A DNA stretch of 64,000 nucleotides from Pseudoclavibacter sp. AY1H1 (lineage in GTDB: Bacteria > Actinomycetota > Actinomycetes > Actinomycetales > Microbacteriaceae), in assembly GCF_002931055.1 (NCBI RefSeq), contig NZ_PSXX01000010.1:96407-160406 (forward strand), in the 5' to 3' direction. The notes beneath the pieces were generated by a model. It saw only the letters and a list, made by a program, of their open reading frames with translations. It did no database searches and was not told the DNA's origin. This document shows, in pieces, positions 16,156 through 24,549 of the stretch. Numbering within the stretch: the stretch's first letter is position 1; each line of letters starts with the position of its first letter. Made by a program: the position numbers and the translations under genes.

Positions 16156-16830
16156 GTGACCCAGGAAGATGCGAGGTTCGTCCGTTCGCGGGCGGCGCTC
16201 GTCGCAGCCGTCGTCGAACTGCTGGATGAGGGGACGGATGCGGCGCAGCTCAGCATCACCGACATCGTTGGTCGCGCAGGAGTGAGCCGCCCCACCTTCT
16301 ACAAGCACTTCGACGACACCGCCGCCCTCATCCGCGAGGCTGCGCTGCGGCGTCTGCAGTCGGCGTTCGACCGCATCCCGAGCGTCGGCGACGACCCCTC
16401 GTGGCCGACCTTCGTGCGGGGCACGCTGCGCGCCCTGCTCGGCGAGCTCGCCGCCGACGCGCCCTTCTACCGGGCGGCGCTCGAGAGCAGCTTCGGTCTC
16501 CTCACGGGCGACATCATCGCCTACCTCGCGACGCGCCTGCTCGAGTCGTCGCCGCTCGGCCCCGTCATCCGCCGCCGCCGCGGTCCCGACACCCCGCAGG
16601 ATCGCGCCGAGTTCCTCGCGGCCGGCGCGATGTGGCACGTCACGAGGTGGCTCTTCGCCGCCGCTGAGGTCGCGACCCCGGCCGAGGCGACCACGGCTGC
16701 CGGCACGGCAGCGGATGCACGCGCATCCATCGACGAGCTCGTCGAACGCCTCTCCTCCCTGCTTCTCGCATCCTCCGGCGCGACTGTCGCCGAGCTTGAC
16801 GCCCTCCGCGTCGAGCACGCTCGCTCATAG
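16156..16830 (+). CDS. TetR/AcrR family transcriptional regulator
   Basis: A 224-residue repressor. The N-terminal helix-turn-helix is clear (about 33-56: LSITDIVGRAGVSRPTFYKHF). The C-terminal ligand domain is helical and variable. It starts at GTG 16156 behind GAGGAG and lies 18 bp after a perfect inverted repeat, its likely own operator. The YhgE/Pip gene begins 14 bp after its stop, so regulator and exporter-like protein form one autoregulated operon, probably induced by a toxic or envelope-active compound. Confidence 0.9.
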   Translation: MTQEDARFVRSRAALVAAVVELLDEGTDAAQLSITDIVGRAGVSRPTFYKHFDDTAALIREAALRRLQSAFDRIPSVGDDPSWPTFVRGTLRALLGELAADAPFYRAALESSFGLLTGDIIAYLATRLLESSPLGPVIRRRRGPDTPQDRAEFLAAGAMWHVTRWLFAAAEVATPAEATTAAGTAADARASIDELVERLSSLLLASSGATVAELDALRVEHARS

Positions 16831-16844
16831 GACTCCCCACGCCC

Positions 16845-19325
16845 ATGCGTTCCTTCTCCCTCCCCGACTTCGTGCGCACGCACCGGCGGACGCTCGTCGT
16901 CATCGTCGGCATCATGCTCATCCCCCTCATCTACGCGGGCTCGCTGATCTGGTCGAACGAGGACCCGACGCACCGCCTCGACCACATCAACGCCGCGATC
17001 GTGAACAGCGACCAGGCCGCGACGCCCGCAAAGACGACCGACGGCGAGCCCGCCGAGCCCGTCGACCTCGGCGCGACGCTCACCGAGAAGCTCGTCGACA
17101 GCACCGAGTCGAACAACTTCAGCTGGCACGAGATGTCGGCGGACGAGGCGCAGAGCGCGCTCGAGTCCGGCCAGGTGCTCGCCGTGCTCGACATTCCGTC
17201 GGGCTTCTCGGCGGCAGCGGTCTCCGCGGCCGGCGATGACCCGCTCGATGCGGCGATCGCCCGCCTCTCCATCACCACCAACGACGGCGCGAACATCATC
17301 GTCGGCAACATCGCGTCGACGGTCGGCACCACGGTCGCCGACGAGCTCGCCGCCGAGGTCTCCGACGAGTACCTCCGCAACGTCTACGTGGGCTTCACCG
17401 ACATCCACGAGAGCGTCTCGGAGGCTGCCGACGGCGCGACCGAGCTCAACGACGGCGCCGAGCAGGCGCGCACGGGGTCCGGTGAGCTGGTGGTCGGTCT
17501 CGGGCAGCTGCGTGAGGGCGGCCTCGCGCTCGCCGACGGCAGCGCGACCCTCGCCGATGGGGCGACCCAGGTGGATGCGGGGGTGCAGCAGCTCAACACC
17601 GGCCTCGTCACCGCCAACTCGGGTGCCCAGCAGCTCAGCTCCGGCGCCGCTGACGCGAACACGGGCGCGCAGCAGCTCAGCGCGGGCGCGGCCAGCGCGA
17701 ACGGCGGCGCGCAGGAGCTCAGCACGGGGCTGGGCACGGCGAGCTCCGGCGCGCAGCTCCTCAGCGATGGACTCGCGGAGCTGTCCACGGCCGCCACCGA
17801 CCTGCCAGGGAAGGTCACCGCCCTCACATCTGGTGCCACGGCGCTCGACACAGGGGCGACAGCTCTTGCCGGTGGAGTGGACACCGCCTTGACCGGAGCC
17901 GAGACACTCAACGGCGGGGCGTCGCAGCTGGCGTCGAGCACCAGCGAGCTCTCGGGCGACGTCGACTCGCTGCTCTCGAGCTGGGACACGCTCTCGGACG
18001 AGCAGCGCAAGGAGCAGATCACGCAGCTCTCCGAATCCGCCCAAGCCGCAAACACGCAAGCTGCGGGGCTCAGCGCCGGTATGACGGGCCTGGTCGGCGA
18101 CGCGGCGGCCGGTACGGGGCTCAGCTTCCTCCAGTCGAAGTCGGCAGACCTCGCGGCCGGTGCAACCCAGCTCTCCGGATCCGTCGCGCCGCTCAGCGGC
18201 AAGGCCGACGAGCTCGTCGCGGCGATCTCGACGGCTTCGACGAAGTCCGCAGAACTCGCGGCTGGCGCTTCGCAGCTCTCATCCGGCGCGTCGACGCTCG
18301 CGACAGGCACGCAGTCGCTCGCCGACGGCGCAGCCACGTTGGCGACGGGCACGCAGTCCCTCGCCGATGGCGCATCCACGCTCGCGACGGGAACGCAGAC
18401 GCTCTCGGCTGGTGCATCCACCCTCGCGCAGTCGACGCCGCAGCTCGCCTCCGGCGCGACGCAGCTCGAGCAGGGCGCGACGACGCTCGCCGACGGGACG
18501 GCCGACGCGGAGTCGGGCGGCACCGAGCTGAACGACGGCATCACGCAGCTCGCGGACGGCAGCAAGACCCTCGCCGACGGCCTCGACGACGGGGTCTCCG
18601 ACATCCCCAGCTACACGGATGCGCAGGCCGACCACCTCGCCGGGGTCACGTCGACGCCCGTGGAGATCACGAAGACCCGCCTCAACGAGGTGCCGGCATA
18701 CGGCTACGGTCTCGCGCCGTACTTCATGACGCTCGGCCTCTGGGTCGGCGCGCTCGCCTTCTACCTGATGTTCCCGCCGCTGCGGGAGCGGCTCGTGCTC
18801 GGCCGCCAGCCGGCGATCGTCGTGGCACTGCGCAGCTTCGCACCCGGTGCGATGCTCGGCGCGGCCCAGAGCCTCCTCATGCTCACGATCGTGCGGTTCG
18901 GTCTCGGCCTCGAGCCGGCGAACATGCTCGGGCTCGTCGCGCTCGCGCTGCTCACGAGCGTCACGTTCGTCGCCGTCAACCAGGCCTTCAACGCGCTGCT
19001 CGGCCCTCCCGGGCGCTTCCTCGCGCTCATCATGATCGTGCTCCAGCTCTCTTCGGCCGGCGGCACCTACCCGGTCGAGACGGCGCCCGCGTTCTTCCAG
19101 CTGATCCACTCCTGGCTGCCGCTGAACTACGCCGTCACGGCGTTCCGCTCACTCGTGGCCGGCGGGTCGATCGGCATCGGCGAGGCGTACGGGATGCTCA
19201 CCGTCTGGCTCGTTGCCGCCCTCGCGCTCACCACCCTGTCGATCGCGCTCAAGCGGCGCCGGGAGCGGCTCAAGCCAGCGGCGGCCCCGGCGGCGGCTGT
19301 TTCGGAGCCGGTTGCGGTTCGGTAG
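16845..19325 (+). CDS. YhgE/Pip domain membrane protein
   Basis: An 826-residue protein with the YhgE/Pip architecture: one N-terminal helix (about 16-36), a long extracellular region, and about five to six C-terminal helices related to ABC-2 permeases (about 620-805: LGLWVGALAFYLMFPPL onward). The middle (about 200-600) is a low-complexity array of roughly 11-residue units of the form L(A/S)xGAxxLxxG, as in phage-receptor Pip and EsaA-like proteins, expected to form a long helical rod. Known relatives act in type VII secretion, phage adsorption or export. It is co-transcribed with the TetR gene. The last 19 codons and stop are duplicated 0.4 kb downstream. Confidence 0.88.
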   Translation: MRSFSLPDFVRTHRRTLVVIVGIMLIPLIYAGSLIWSNEDPTHRLDHINAAIVNSDQAATPAKTTDGEPAEPVDLGATLTEKLVDSTESNNFSWHEMSADEAQSALESGQVLAVLDIPSGFSAAAVSAAGDDPLDAAIARLSITTNDGANIIVGNIASTVGTTVADELAAEVSDEYLRNVYVGFTDIHESVSEAADGATELNDGAEQARTGSGELVVGLGQLREGGLALADGSATLADGATQVDAGVQQLNTGLVTANSGAQQLSSGAADANTGAQQLSAGAASANGGAQELSTGLGTASSGAQLLSDGLAELSTAATDLPGKVTALTSGATALDTGATALAGGVDTALTGAETLNGGASQLASSTSELSGDVDSLLSSWDTLSDEQRKEQITQLSESAQAANTQAAGLSAGMTGLVGDAAAGTGLSFLQSKSADLAAGATQLSGSVAPLSGKADELVAAISTASTKSAELAAGASQLSSGASTLATGTQSLADGAATLATGTQSLADGASTLATGTQTLSAGASTLAQSTPQLASGATQLEQGATTLADGTADAESGGTELNDGITQLADGSKTLADGLDDGVSDIPSYTDAQADHLAGVTSTPVEITKTRLNEVPAYGYGLAPYFMTLGLWVGALAFYLMFPPLRERLVLGRQPAIVVALRSFAPGAMLGAAQSLLMLTIVRFGLGLEPANMLGLVALALLTSVTFVAVNQAFNALLGPPGRFLALIMIVLQLSSAGGTYPVETAPAFFQLIHSWLPLNYAVTAFRSLVAGGSIGIGEAYGMLTVWLVAALALTTLSIALKRRRERLKPAAAPAAAVSEPVAVR

Positions 19326-19379
19326 TTGTCGGCGGGCGAGCGTCTCGTCCGCTCTCCTACCGTGTTCGGGATGGTTGTA

Positions 19380-19415
19380 ACGCTTCGGGATGGCTTGCAA
19401 GCCATCCCGAAGCGT
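19380..19415. repeat. 36-bp palindrome, copy 1 (perfect)
   Basis: An 18-bp arm ACGCTTCGGGATGGCTTG is followed directly by its exact complement. It lies 54 bp after the YhgE stop and would form an extremely stable hairpin, so it may terminate that operon. Confidence 0.85.
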
Positions 19416-19552
19416 AGAACCCACCCGGAAACTGCTCGCGGGGTTCGTGGGGCCGGTCGGGCCAGCGGGGGCCCGCAGGGATCGGTCGGGGCCGCGGGGT
19501 TCGGTCGGGCTCGCGTTGCGTGCGCTCTCCTGCCGTGTTCGGGATGGCTTTG

Positions 19553-19588
19553 ACGCTTTGGGATGGGGTGCAAGCCATCCCGAAGCGT
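19553..19588. repeat. 36-bp palindrome, copy 2
   Basis: Same element as 19380 with three changes in the left arm (CTTTGGGATGGGGTG); the right arm GCAAGCCATCCCGAAGCGT is unchanged. Spacing from copy 1 is 173 bp. Confidence 0.8.
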
Positions 19589-19798
19589 AGAACCCACCCG
19601 GAAACTGCTCTCGGGGTTCGTGGGGCCGGTCGGCCCAGCGGGGGCCCGCAGGGATCAGTCGGTCTCGCCGGCTTCGCGGGGCTCGTGGGGGCTCAGGCCA
19701 GCGGCGGCCCGGCCGCAGTTTCGGAACCGGTTGCGGTTCGGTAGTCGTCGGCGGGCGCGCGTCTCGTGCGCTCTCCTGCCGTGTTCGGGATGGCTTTG

Positions 19799-19834
19799 AC
19801 GCTTTGGGATGGGGTGCAAGCCATCCCGAAGCGT
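19799..19834. repeat. 36-bp palindrome, copy 3
   Basis: Identical to copy 2 over the 36 bp. Spacing from copy 2 is 246 bp because the duplicated gene end (19690-19793) is inserted between them. Confidence 0.8.
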
Positions 19835-19943
19835 GGAACCCACCCGGAAACTGCTCTCGGGGGCCGCGGGGCTCGGTCGGGTCCGCGGGGTTCGGTCGGG
19901 CGCGCGTTTCGTCCGCTTTCCTACCGTGTTCGGGATGGCTTTG

Positions 19944-19979
19944 ACGCTTCGGGATGGAGTGCAAGCCATCCCGAGGCGT
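19944..19979. repeat. 36-bp palindrome, copy 4
   Basis: Left arm CTTCGGGATGGAGTG and right arm GCAAGCCATCCCGAGGCGT; the two arms differ at two positions. Spacing from copy 3 is 145 bp. It lies 73 bp from the end of the GPP34 gene. Confidence 0.8.
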
Positions 19980-20051
19980 GGAACCCACCCGGAGACTGCT
20001 CGCCGGGGCCGCGGGGCCGCGGGGGCCGCGCCGGCCCGGGGAAGCGCAGGG

Positions 20052-20777
20052 CTAGCTGTTCGCTGCGTTCGCGTTGGCGGCGACGCTCGCGGCGACGGCG
20101 GCGTTGATGGTGATCGCGTTCATGGTGCGCGAGACCGCCGAGCTCGCGGCGGCAGCTCCCCAGTCGCCGGCCTCGAGTGCCTTCGCTCGGTTGATCACTT
20201 CGGTTTCCCACGGGAGCTCTCGGTGCAGGGTGGGCAGCGAGCCGCTCGCGGAGAGCAGCGCCGCGAGTGCGGCGGTGCGGGCGTCGGGCTCGGCGCCGTC
20301 GATGAGCACGGCTTGGACTCGGCTCATGAGTGCGGCTCGTCGGCCCGTGTCGCCCAGACTGATGGTGGTCTTGGGGATGAACCCGAACGTCTTGCCCTGC
20401 TCGCGGTGCAGGTCGCCACGGAAGATGAGGCTCTCCAGCAGCTGGCCGCGCAGCTGGGGGCCGATGGACGCGAGCATGCCCTGCACCTCGCGCCGCTTCC
20501 CGTCGGAGTACTCCCACGCGCCCCGGAGGATCTCGTCCTCCGGCGCCGTCTCACCCACGGAGAGCACCAGGGTCCCGCGCAGGCCGGCCTTCTCGATAGC
20601 GACCTGGTCGTTCAGGGCCAGCTCGGTGAGCACGGCACCGGCGAGCACGTAGAAGAGGGTGCCTTCGCCGCCGATCGTTCCGTCGTCTGGATTGAAGAGC
20701 AGCAGCAGCAGATCTTCGGCGAGCAGCGGCTTCGCTTCCTCGGGGCCGATGGTCGGGATGTGGTCGGGCTGTTCCAT
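20052..20777 (-). CDS. GPP34 (GOLPH3-like) phosphoprotein family protein
   Basis: A 241-residue protein of the prokaryotic GPP34 family, recognised by the N-terminal LLAEDLLLLLFNPDDG followed by the long helical repeat region (VLAGAVLTELALNDQVAIE, ALMSRVQAVLIDG). Eukaryotic GOLPH3 binds PI4P on Golgi membranes; bacterial members are common in actinobacteria and have no settled function. The C-terminus is Ala/Asn-rich (INAAVAASVAANANAANS). It starts at ATG 20777 behind AGGGGGA and runs convergently into the palindrome field. Confidence 0.82.
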   Translation of the reverse strand: MEQPDHIPTIGPEEAKPLLAEDLLLLLFNPDDGTIGGEGTLFYVLAGAVLTELALNDQVAIEKAGLRGTLVLSVGETAPEDEILRGAWEYSDGKRREVQGMLASIGPQLRGQLLESLIFRGDLHREQGKTFGFIPKTTISLGDTGRRAALMSRVQAVLIDGAEPDARTAALAALLSASGSLPTLHRELPWETEVINRAKALEAGDWGAAAASSAVSRTMNAITINAAVAASVAANANAANS

Positions 20778-20832
20778 GGTTCCCCCTGGCAGGTGCGCGA
20801 GTCGTCGTGCCGGCCAAGGTACCAGCCGAGGC

Positions 20833-21492
20833 TCAGCCCTCCGCGCGGTCTCCGTACGCCGTGACGGAGAGGAAACGCGCCGGGAGCTCGATGAGCTCCT
20901 CCGGGCCGTGGGGGCCCTCGCCGTCGAACTGCAGGGTGTCGCCGGGGCCCATCTCGTAGCGCGCGTCCCCGTGCCCGTAGGCCATGCGGCCCTCGAGCAT
21001 GTAGAGCAGCTCGGTGCCCGGATGCTGGAAGAGGGGGAACACCTCGCTCGCCTCGGTCAGCGTCACGAGCACCGCCTCCATGCGCTTGTGCTGGCCGCGC
21101 AGGGCGCCGAGGAGCTCGTAGAGGTGGCCGGATCGGGAGCCGCGGCGCACGATCTGCGCCCCGTGGCCTGCCGGCACGTAGACGGCCTCCCTGTCGGAGT
21201 CGACGCCGCGGAAGAGGGCGGTGACGGGCACGTCGAGGCCGTGCGCGAGGCGGCCGAGGGTGGTGAGGCTGCAGGAGGTGAGGGCGTTCTCGATCTTCGA
21301 GAGCATGGCCTTGGAGATGCCGACCTTGTCGGCCATCTCGGCGACCGACATCCCGGTCGCGAGGCGGTACGCGCGCACCTGGATGGCGATGGCACGCTCG
21401 AGGTCGCCCGGCTGCGGTCCGACCGTGGCCGGGTCGACCTCGCGGTGCACGGAGCCCACGCCGATCTCGTCGTGGTCGTGTGCGTCGCTCAT
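20833..21492 (-). CDS. XRE family regulator with C-terminal cupin domain
   Basis: A 219-residue two-domain regulator. The helix-turn-helix lies at about residues 45-90 (MSVAEMADKVGISKAMLSKI) and a cupin barrel at about 125-215 (HPGTELLYMLEGRMAYGHG, MGPGDTLQFDGEGPHGP). The start at ATG 21492 is preceded by GGAGG; frames further upstream lack initiation signals. This HTH-cupin type often controls amino-acid, polyamine or glnT/glx-type genes, sensing an amine or acid in the cupin. No catabolic gene is adjacent here, so it may act in trans, perhaps on the glnT operon 11 kb away; that link is speculative. Confidence 0.87.
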   Translation of the reverse strand: MSDAHDHDEIGVGSVHREVDPATVGPQPGDLERAIAIQVRAYRLATGMSVAEMADKVGISKAMLSKIENALTSCSLTTLGRLAHGLDVPVTALFRGVDSDREAVYVPAGHGAQIVRRGSRSGHLYELLGALRGQHKRMEAVLVTLTEASEVFPLFQHPGTELLYMLEGRMAYGHGDARYEMGPGDTLQFDGEGPHGPEELIELPARFLSVTAYGDRAEG

Positions 21493-21585
21493 GCAGCCTC
21501 CGGGGTTCCGTTCAAGCCTAGCTTTCGCCGACCGGCCCGCCCGCGTCGTTTGGTGTTGGGCGCGCCTGGCTCTAGCGTTGCGGTC

Positions 21586-22140
21586 ATGAGCGAGACGAGC
21601 GCTGGTGCTGACCGTGGCTGGGTCGCGCGCGCCGCGATCAGGGCGGTGCTGCTCGTCATCATCGCCGGGTACCTGGCGTACATGCTGCTGGTGTTCCCGA
21701 ACGCGGCTGCCGGATCCGACGTTGATCGCGACTCCGCCGAGGGTGCGCGCCTCGCCGGCACGCTCATCCCGATCGCGTACGCGAGCATCGCGGCAGCGGT
21801 GGTGCTGGGCGTGTGGCTGGCGCTCGATGTGACGAGGGCCATCGCGATGAGCCTGCGAGCGTCGCTGCTGTGGCTTGCCTCGGTCGCCGTCCTGGCTGCA
21901 TCCGCCTGCGCAGCGCTGAGCGTCGCCGTCATCGTGGACAGCATCGTCGCGGGGATCGGCGTGGATGCCGACCAGACCAGGTACTGGGGGAGCACGGGGG
22001 CGATCATCGGGGATGCCTTCGGCCTGACCTGCCTCCCCTTCGTGGCGGCGACCGGTGTCGCCCTGCTCCTGTGGACGATTCGCACCGCGACGAAACTTGA
22101 CCGCCACGCGAAACCTGCCAGGAGTAGCGTTGCGGCGTGA
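21586..22140 (+). CDS. hypothetical membrane protein coupled to ferritin
   Basis: A 184-residue protein starting at ATG 21586, with four hydrophobic helices (about 13-37, 62-85, 95-120, 145-165). No motif is recognised. Its stop codon overlaps the GTG start of ferritin (GTGA, 4 bp), so the two are translationally coupled. A role in iron handling is possible but rests only on this overlap. Confidence 0.65.
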   Translation: MSETSAGADRGWVARAAIRAVLLVIIAGYLAYMLLVFPNAAAGSDVDRDSAEGARLAGTLIPIAYASIAAAVVLGVWLALDVTRAIAMSLRASLLWLASVAVLAASACAALSVAVIVDSIVAGIGVDADQTRYWGSTGAIIGDAFGLTCLPFVAATGVALLLWTIRTATKLDRHAKPARSSVAA

Positions 22141-22670
22141 CTTCATCTACGTTCAATGACCTTCTGACCGCCCAGATCGGCAACGAGTTCTCGGCCTCGC
22201 AGCAGTACATCGCGATCGCCGTCTGGTTCGACAACCACGACCTCCCGCAGCTCGCGGCGCACTTCTACCAGCAGTCGGTCGAGGAGCGGAACCACGCGAT
22301 GATGCTCGTGCAGTACCGCCTCGACCGCGACCTCGGCGTCACGATCCCCGGCGTCGCCGCGCCGAAGACCGAGTTCGCCGATGTGGTCGAGCCCATCGCG
22401 CTTGCGCTCGCGCAGGAGCAGGAGGTGACCTCGCAGATCGAGGCGCTGTTCCGCGCTGCGCGTGCTGACGGCGACGCGATCGGCGAGCAGGCGATGCTCT
22501 GGTTCCTGAAGGAGCAGGTCGAGGAGGTCGCCTCCATGTCGACGCTCGTCACGATCGCGAAGCGCGCCGGCGACAACCTGTTCGACATCGAGAACTTCAT
22601 CGCCCGCGAGACCATCGGCGACAGCGGCCAGGACGCGGACGCGCCTGCGGCGGCAGGCGGCGCGCTCTAG
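22137..22670 (+). CDS. ftn: bacterial non-haem ferritin
   Basis: A 177-residue ferritin. The four-helix bundle and ferroxidase ligands are visible: Glu17 in IGNEFSASQQY, Glu50 and His53 in EERNHAMM, a Glu in QEQEVTSQIEAL, and the LKEQVEEVA helix. It oxidises Fe(II) and stores it as a mineral core in a 24-mer. No haem-binding Met typical of bacterioferritin is evident, and the length fits Ftn rather than Dps. GTG 22137 overlaps the membrane-protein stop; AGGAG lies at 22120. Followed by a strong hairpin. Confidence 0.92.
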   Translation: MTSSTFNDLLTAQIGNEFSASQQYIAIAVWFDNHDLPQLAAHFYQQSVEERNHAMMLVQYRLDRDLGVTIPGVAAPKTEFADVVEPIALALAQEQEVTSQIEALFRAARADGDAIGEQAMLWFLKEQVEEVASMSTLVTIAKRAGDNLFDIENFIARETIGDSGQDADAPAAAGGAL

Positions 22671-22710
22671 CAGCCGGCTCGGCCGATCGCGCCGTCGTCA
22701 GACGGCTCGC

Positions 22711-22750
22711 CTCGGGTGGGGGACGCGCGAGGCGTGTCCCCACACCCGAG
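22711..22750. terminator. strong bidirectional terminator
   Basis: CTCGGGTG-GGGGAC (22711-22724) pairs with GTCCCC-A-CACCCGAG (22736-22750) across an 11-base loop. It lies between convergent ferritin and deoR-type genes. Confidence 0.75.
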
Positions 22751-22766
22751 CGCCGATGTGCAGGCG

Positions 22767-23543
22767 CTACGCGACGATGACCTCATGGCCGAGGGCCCGC
22801 AGCTGCTCGATGTGCTCTGGCTGTGCGGACTCGTCGGTGACAACCGTCCAGGAGGGCGGCATGGAGAGGGACGCCTGCCCGATGGCCTTCCCCAGTTTCG
22901 CTCCGTGTGCCAGCACGTAGACCTGGGTGACGCGACGCCCGATGATCTCCTTGAGTCGCGTCTGCTCGGTCTCCATCTCGCAGAGCTGCCCGTCCGAGGA
23001 GACGGAGTCGGCGCCGAGGAAGGCGATGTCGCCCCGCACCCGTTCGAGTGTCGCTTCGGCGAGCGCGCCTACGAAGCTGCGACTGAGCTTGCGGAGGCGA
23101 CCCGCCACGGCGATGACCTGCACGGGCGAGTTCTCGTCAGAGAGGTCGTTGATGACCTGGAGGTTGGGGGTCACCACGGTGAGCTCCTCGCGGTGCCGAA
23201 GATGCGGGGTCATCGCCGCGATCGTCGAGCCTGCGTCGAGGATCAGGGTCGCGCCCGCGGTGATGCGCTCGGCGGCGAGCTTCGCGATGGCCCGCTTCTC
23301 TCCTTGCGCTTCGCCCGCCCGCTCCGGCAGGGAGGACTCGCCATGCCCGTTCACGGCTATCACGCCGCCGTAGGTGCGAGCGAGGAGTCCCGCCTCGCCG
23401 AGACGGGTGAGATCGCGGCGGATGGTCGAGGGGGTCACGTCGTAGCGCGCGGCGAGATCGTCGACCGTCGATGGCCCCTCGGCTGTTGTGCGCTGCAGGA
23501 TGTCCTGGCGTCGTTGCTGCGCGGACAGTCGGGGATTGCTCAT
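22767..23543 (-). CDS. DeoR/GlpR family transcriptional regulator
   Basis: A 258-residue DeoR-type regulator. The N-terminal winged helix (about 5-57) contains STVDDLAARYDVTPSTIRRDL and the family wing ARTYGGVI. The C-terminal DeoRC sugar-phosphate isomerase-like sensor shows ILDAGSTIAAMTPHL and DIAFLGADSV, which bind a phosphorylated sugar acid. It lies 10 bp downstream of pdxA2, in the same operon. It most likely represses this operon and the divergent and distal units through the TTGCGCGAA-type sites at 25894-26054 and 30515-30546. Confidence 0.9.
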   Translation of the reverse strand: MSNPRLSAQQRRQDILQRTTAEGPSTVDDLAARYDVTPSTIRRDLTRLGEAGLLARTYGGVIAVNGHGESSLPERAGEAQGEKRAIAKLAAERITAGATLILDAGSTIAAMTPHLRHREELTVVTPNLQVINDLSDENSPVQVIAVAGRLRKLSRSFVGALAEATLERVRGDIAFLGADSVSSDGQLCEMETEQTRLKEIIGRRVTQVYVLAHGAKLGKAIGQASLSMPPSWTVVTDESAQPEHIEQLRALGHEVIVA

Positions 23544-23553
23544 GGTTGAGAGA

Positions 23554-24549
23554 TTACGCGTGCACGGGGGCGAGCACGATCGCCTGGCGCATCGCCTCGA
23601 CCATGCTCCGCGTGTCGACGATCCCCTTGCCTGCGATGTCGAAGGCGGTGCCGTGGTCGACGGAGGTGCGCGGCACGGGGAGCCCCACGGTGATGTTGAC
23701 GCCAGCTTCGATGCCGAGCACCTTGATGGGCCCGTGTCCCTGATCGTGATACTGGGCCACGACGAGGTCGTAGTCGCCTCGTCCCGCGAGGAAGAAGAGC
23801 GTATCGGCGGGCAGTGGCCCCTCGGCGTTGATGCCATCGGCGCGGGCGGCGTCGACTGCTGGCGCGATCTTGAGTGCTTCTTCGTCGTAGCCGAAGAGGC
23901 CGTTCTCTCCTGCGTGCGGGTTGATGGCGGCGACGCCGATGCGGGGATCGGCGATGCCTGCTCCCTGCAGAGCTGCGTGGCCGCGTCGGATGGTGCGCTC
24001 GACGAGGCCGGGTTCGATCTTCGCGATGGCATCGATGAGTCCGATGTGGGTCGTGACGTGGATCACGCGCAGCTTCGGGGTGGAGAGCATCATCGATACC
24101 TCCTCGGTGTTGGTCAGCTCGGCGAGCAGTTCCGTGTGCCCGGGGTACTTGTGGCCTGCGGAGTGGAGCGCGGACTTGTTGAGCGGTGCGGTGCAGATCG
24201 CCTGGATGCTGCCCGCCGCCGCCAGCTCGCAGGCGACGCGAATGTACTGGAAGGCGGCGTCCCCGGCGATGGCGGAGAGTTCGCCGAAGGGGAGGTCCTC
24301 CGGGATGAGACCGAGGTTGATGACGTTGATGACGCCAGTCTCCGTGCGCGCGTCGTTCGGGTCGGTGATCTCGTGGAACTCCGCGTCGAGACCGAGCGCC
24401 TCGGCTCCCCGGCGGAGGCGGGCCGTGTCGCCGATGACGACGGCGCGGCAGGTCGTGGTGATCTCAGCGTCGAGCAGCGCGGCGACGGTGATCTCCGGTC
24501 CGACGCCTGCGGCGTCGCCCATGGTCACTCCGATGGTGGGAAGGCTCAT
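23554..24549 (-). CDS. pdxA2: PdxA2-type 4-phospho-D-threonate/D-erythronate dehydrogenase
   Basis: A 331-residue PdxA-family oxidative decarboxylase. Metal-binding His residues are in VTTHIGLIDAI, INPHAGENGLFG and QYHDQGHGPIK, and the N-terminal VTMGDAAGVGPEI loop is intact. ATG 24549 overlaps the kinase stop (ATGA), which decides the start. Classical PdxA acts in pyridoxal phosphate synthesis, but next to a DUF1537 kinase the PdxA2 type turns 4-phospho-D-threonate or D-erythronate into dihydroxyacetone phosphate and CO2 with NAD. Confidence 0.88.
   Translation of the reverse strand: MSLPTIGVTMGDAAGVGPEITVAALLDAEITTTCRAVVIGDTARLRRGAEALGLDAEFHEITDPNDARTETGVINVINLGLIPEDLPFGELSAIAGDAAFQYIRVACELAAAGSIQAICTAPLNKSALHSAGHKYPGHTELLAELTNTEEVSMMLSTPKLRVIHVTTHIGLIDAIAKIEPGLVERTIRRGHAALQGAGIADPRIGVAAINPHAGENGLFGYDEEALKIAPAVDAARADGINAEGPLPADTLFFLAGRGDYDLVVAQYHDQGHGPIKVLGIEAGVNITVGLPVPRTSVDHGTAFDIAGKGIVDTRSMVEAMRQAIVLAPVHA

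Larger units (their letters stand above)
19267..20010. repeat. repeat field: four 36-bp palindromes and a duplicated gene end
   Basis: From the end of the YhgE gene to the start of the GPP34 3' end there is no gene that I can support. The field holds four units of 145-246 bp, each with GTTCGGGATGG, a 36-bp palindrome and ACCCACCCGGA. A block at 19267-19374 (last 19 codons, stop and 49 bp of trailer) recurs at 19690-19793 with about 90% identity. Frames through it are products of the GC-rich repeats, not genes. Confidence 0.85.

Noticed and set aside
19361..19375. CCGTGTTCGGGATGG in each repeat unit, the complement of a conserved 5S rRNA segment
   Set aside because: Only about 15 bases match. 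The other 5S helices are missing, so this is not an rRNA gene; a 5S-derived origin of the repeat is not supported.
19326..20107. Several open frames on both strands in the palindrome field
   Set aside because: All translate the same repeat (for example RDGLxxIPKR) and lack starts, families and third-position bias.
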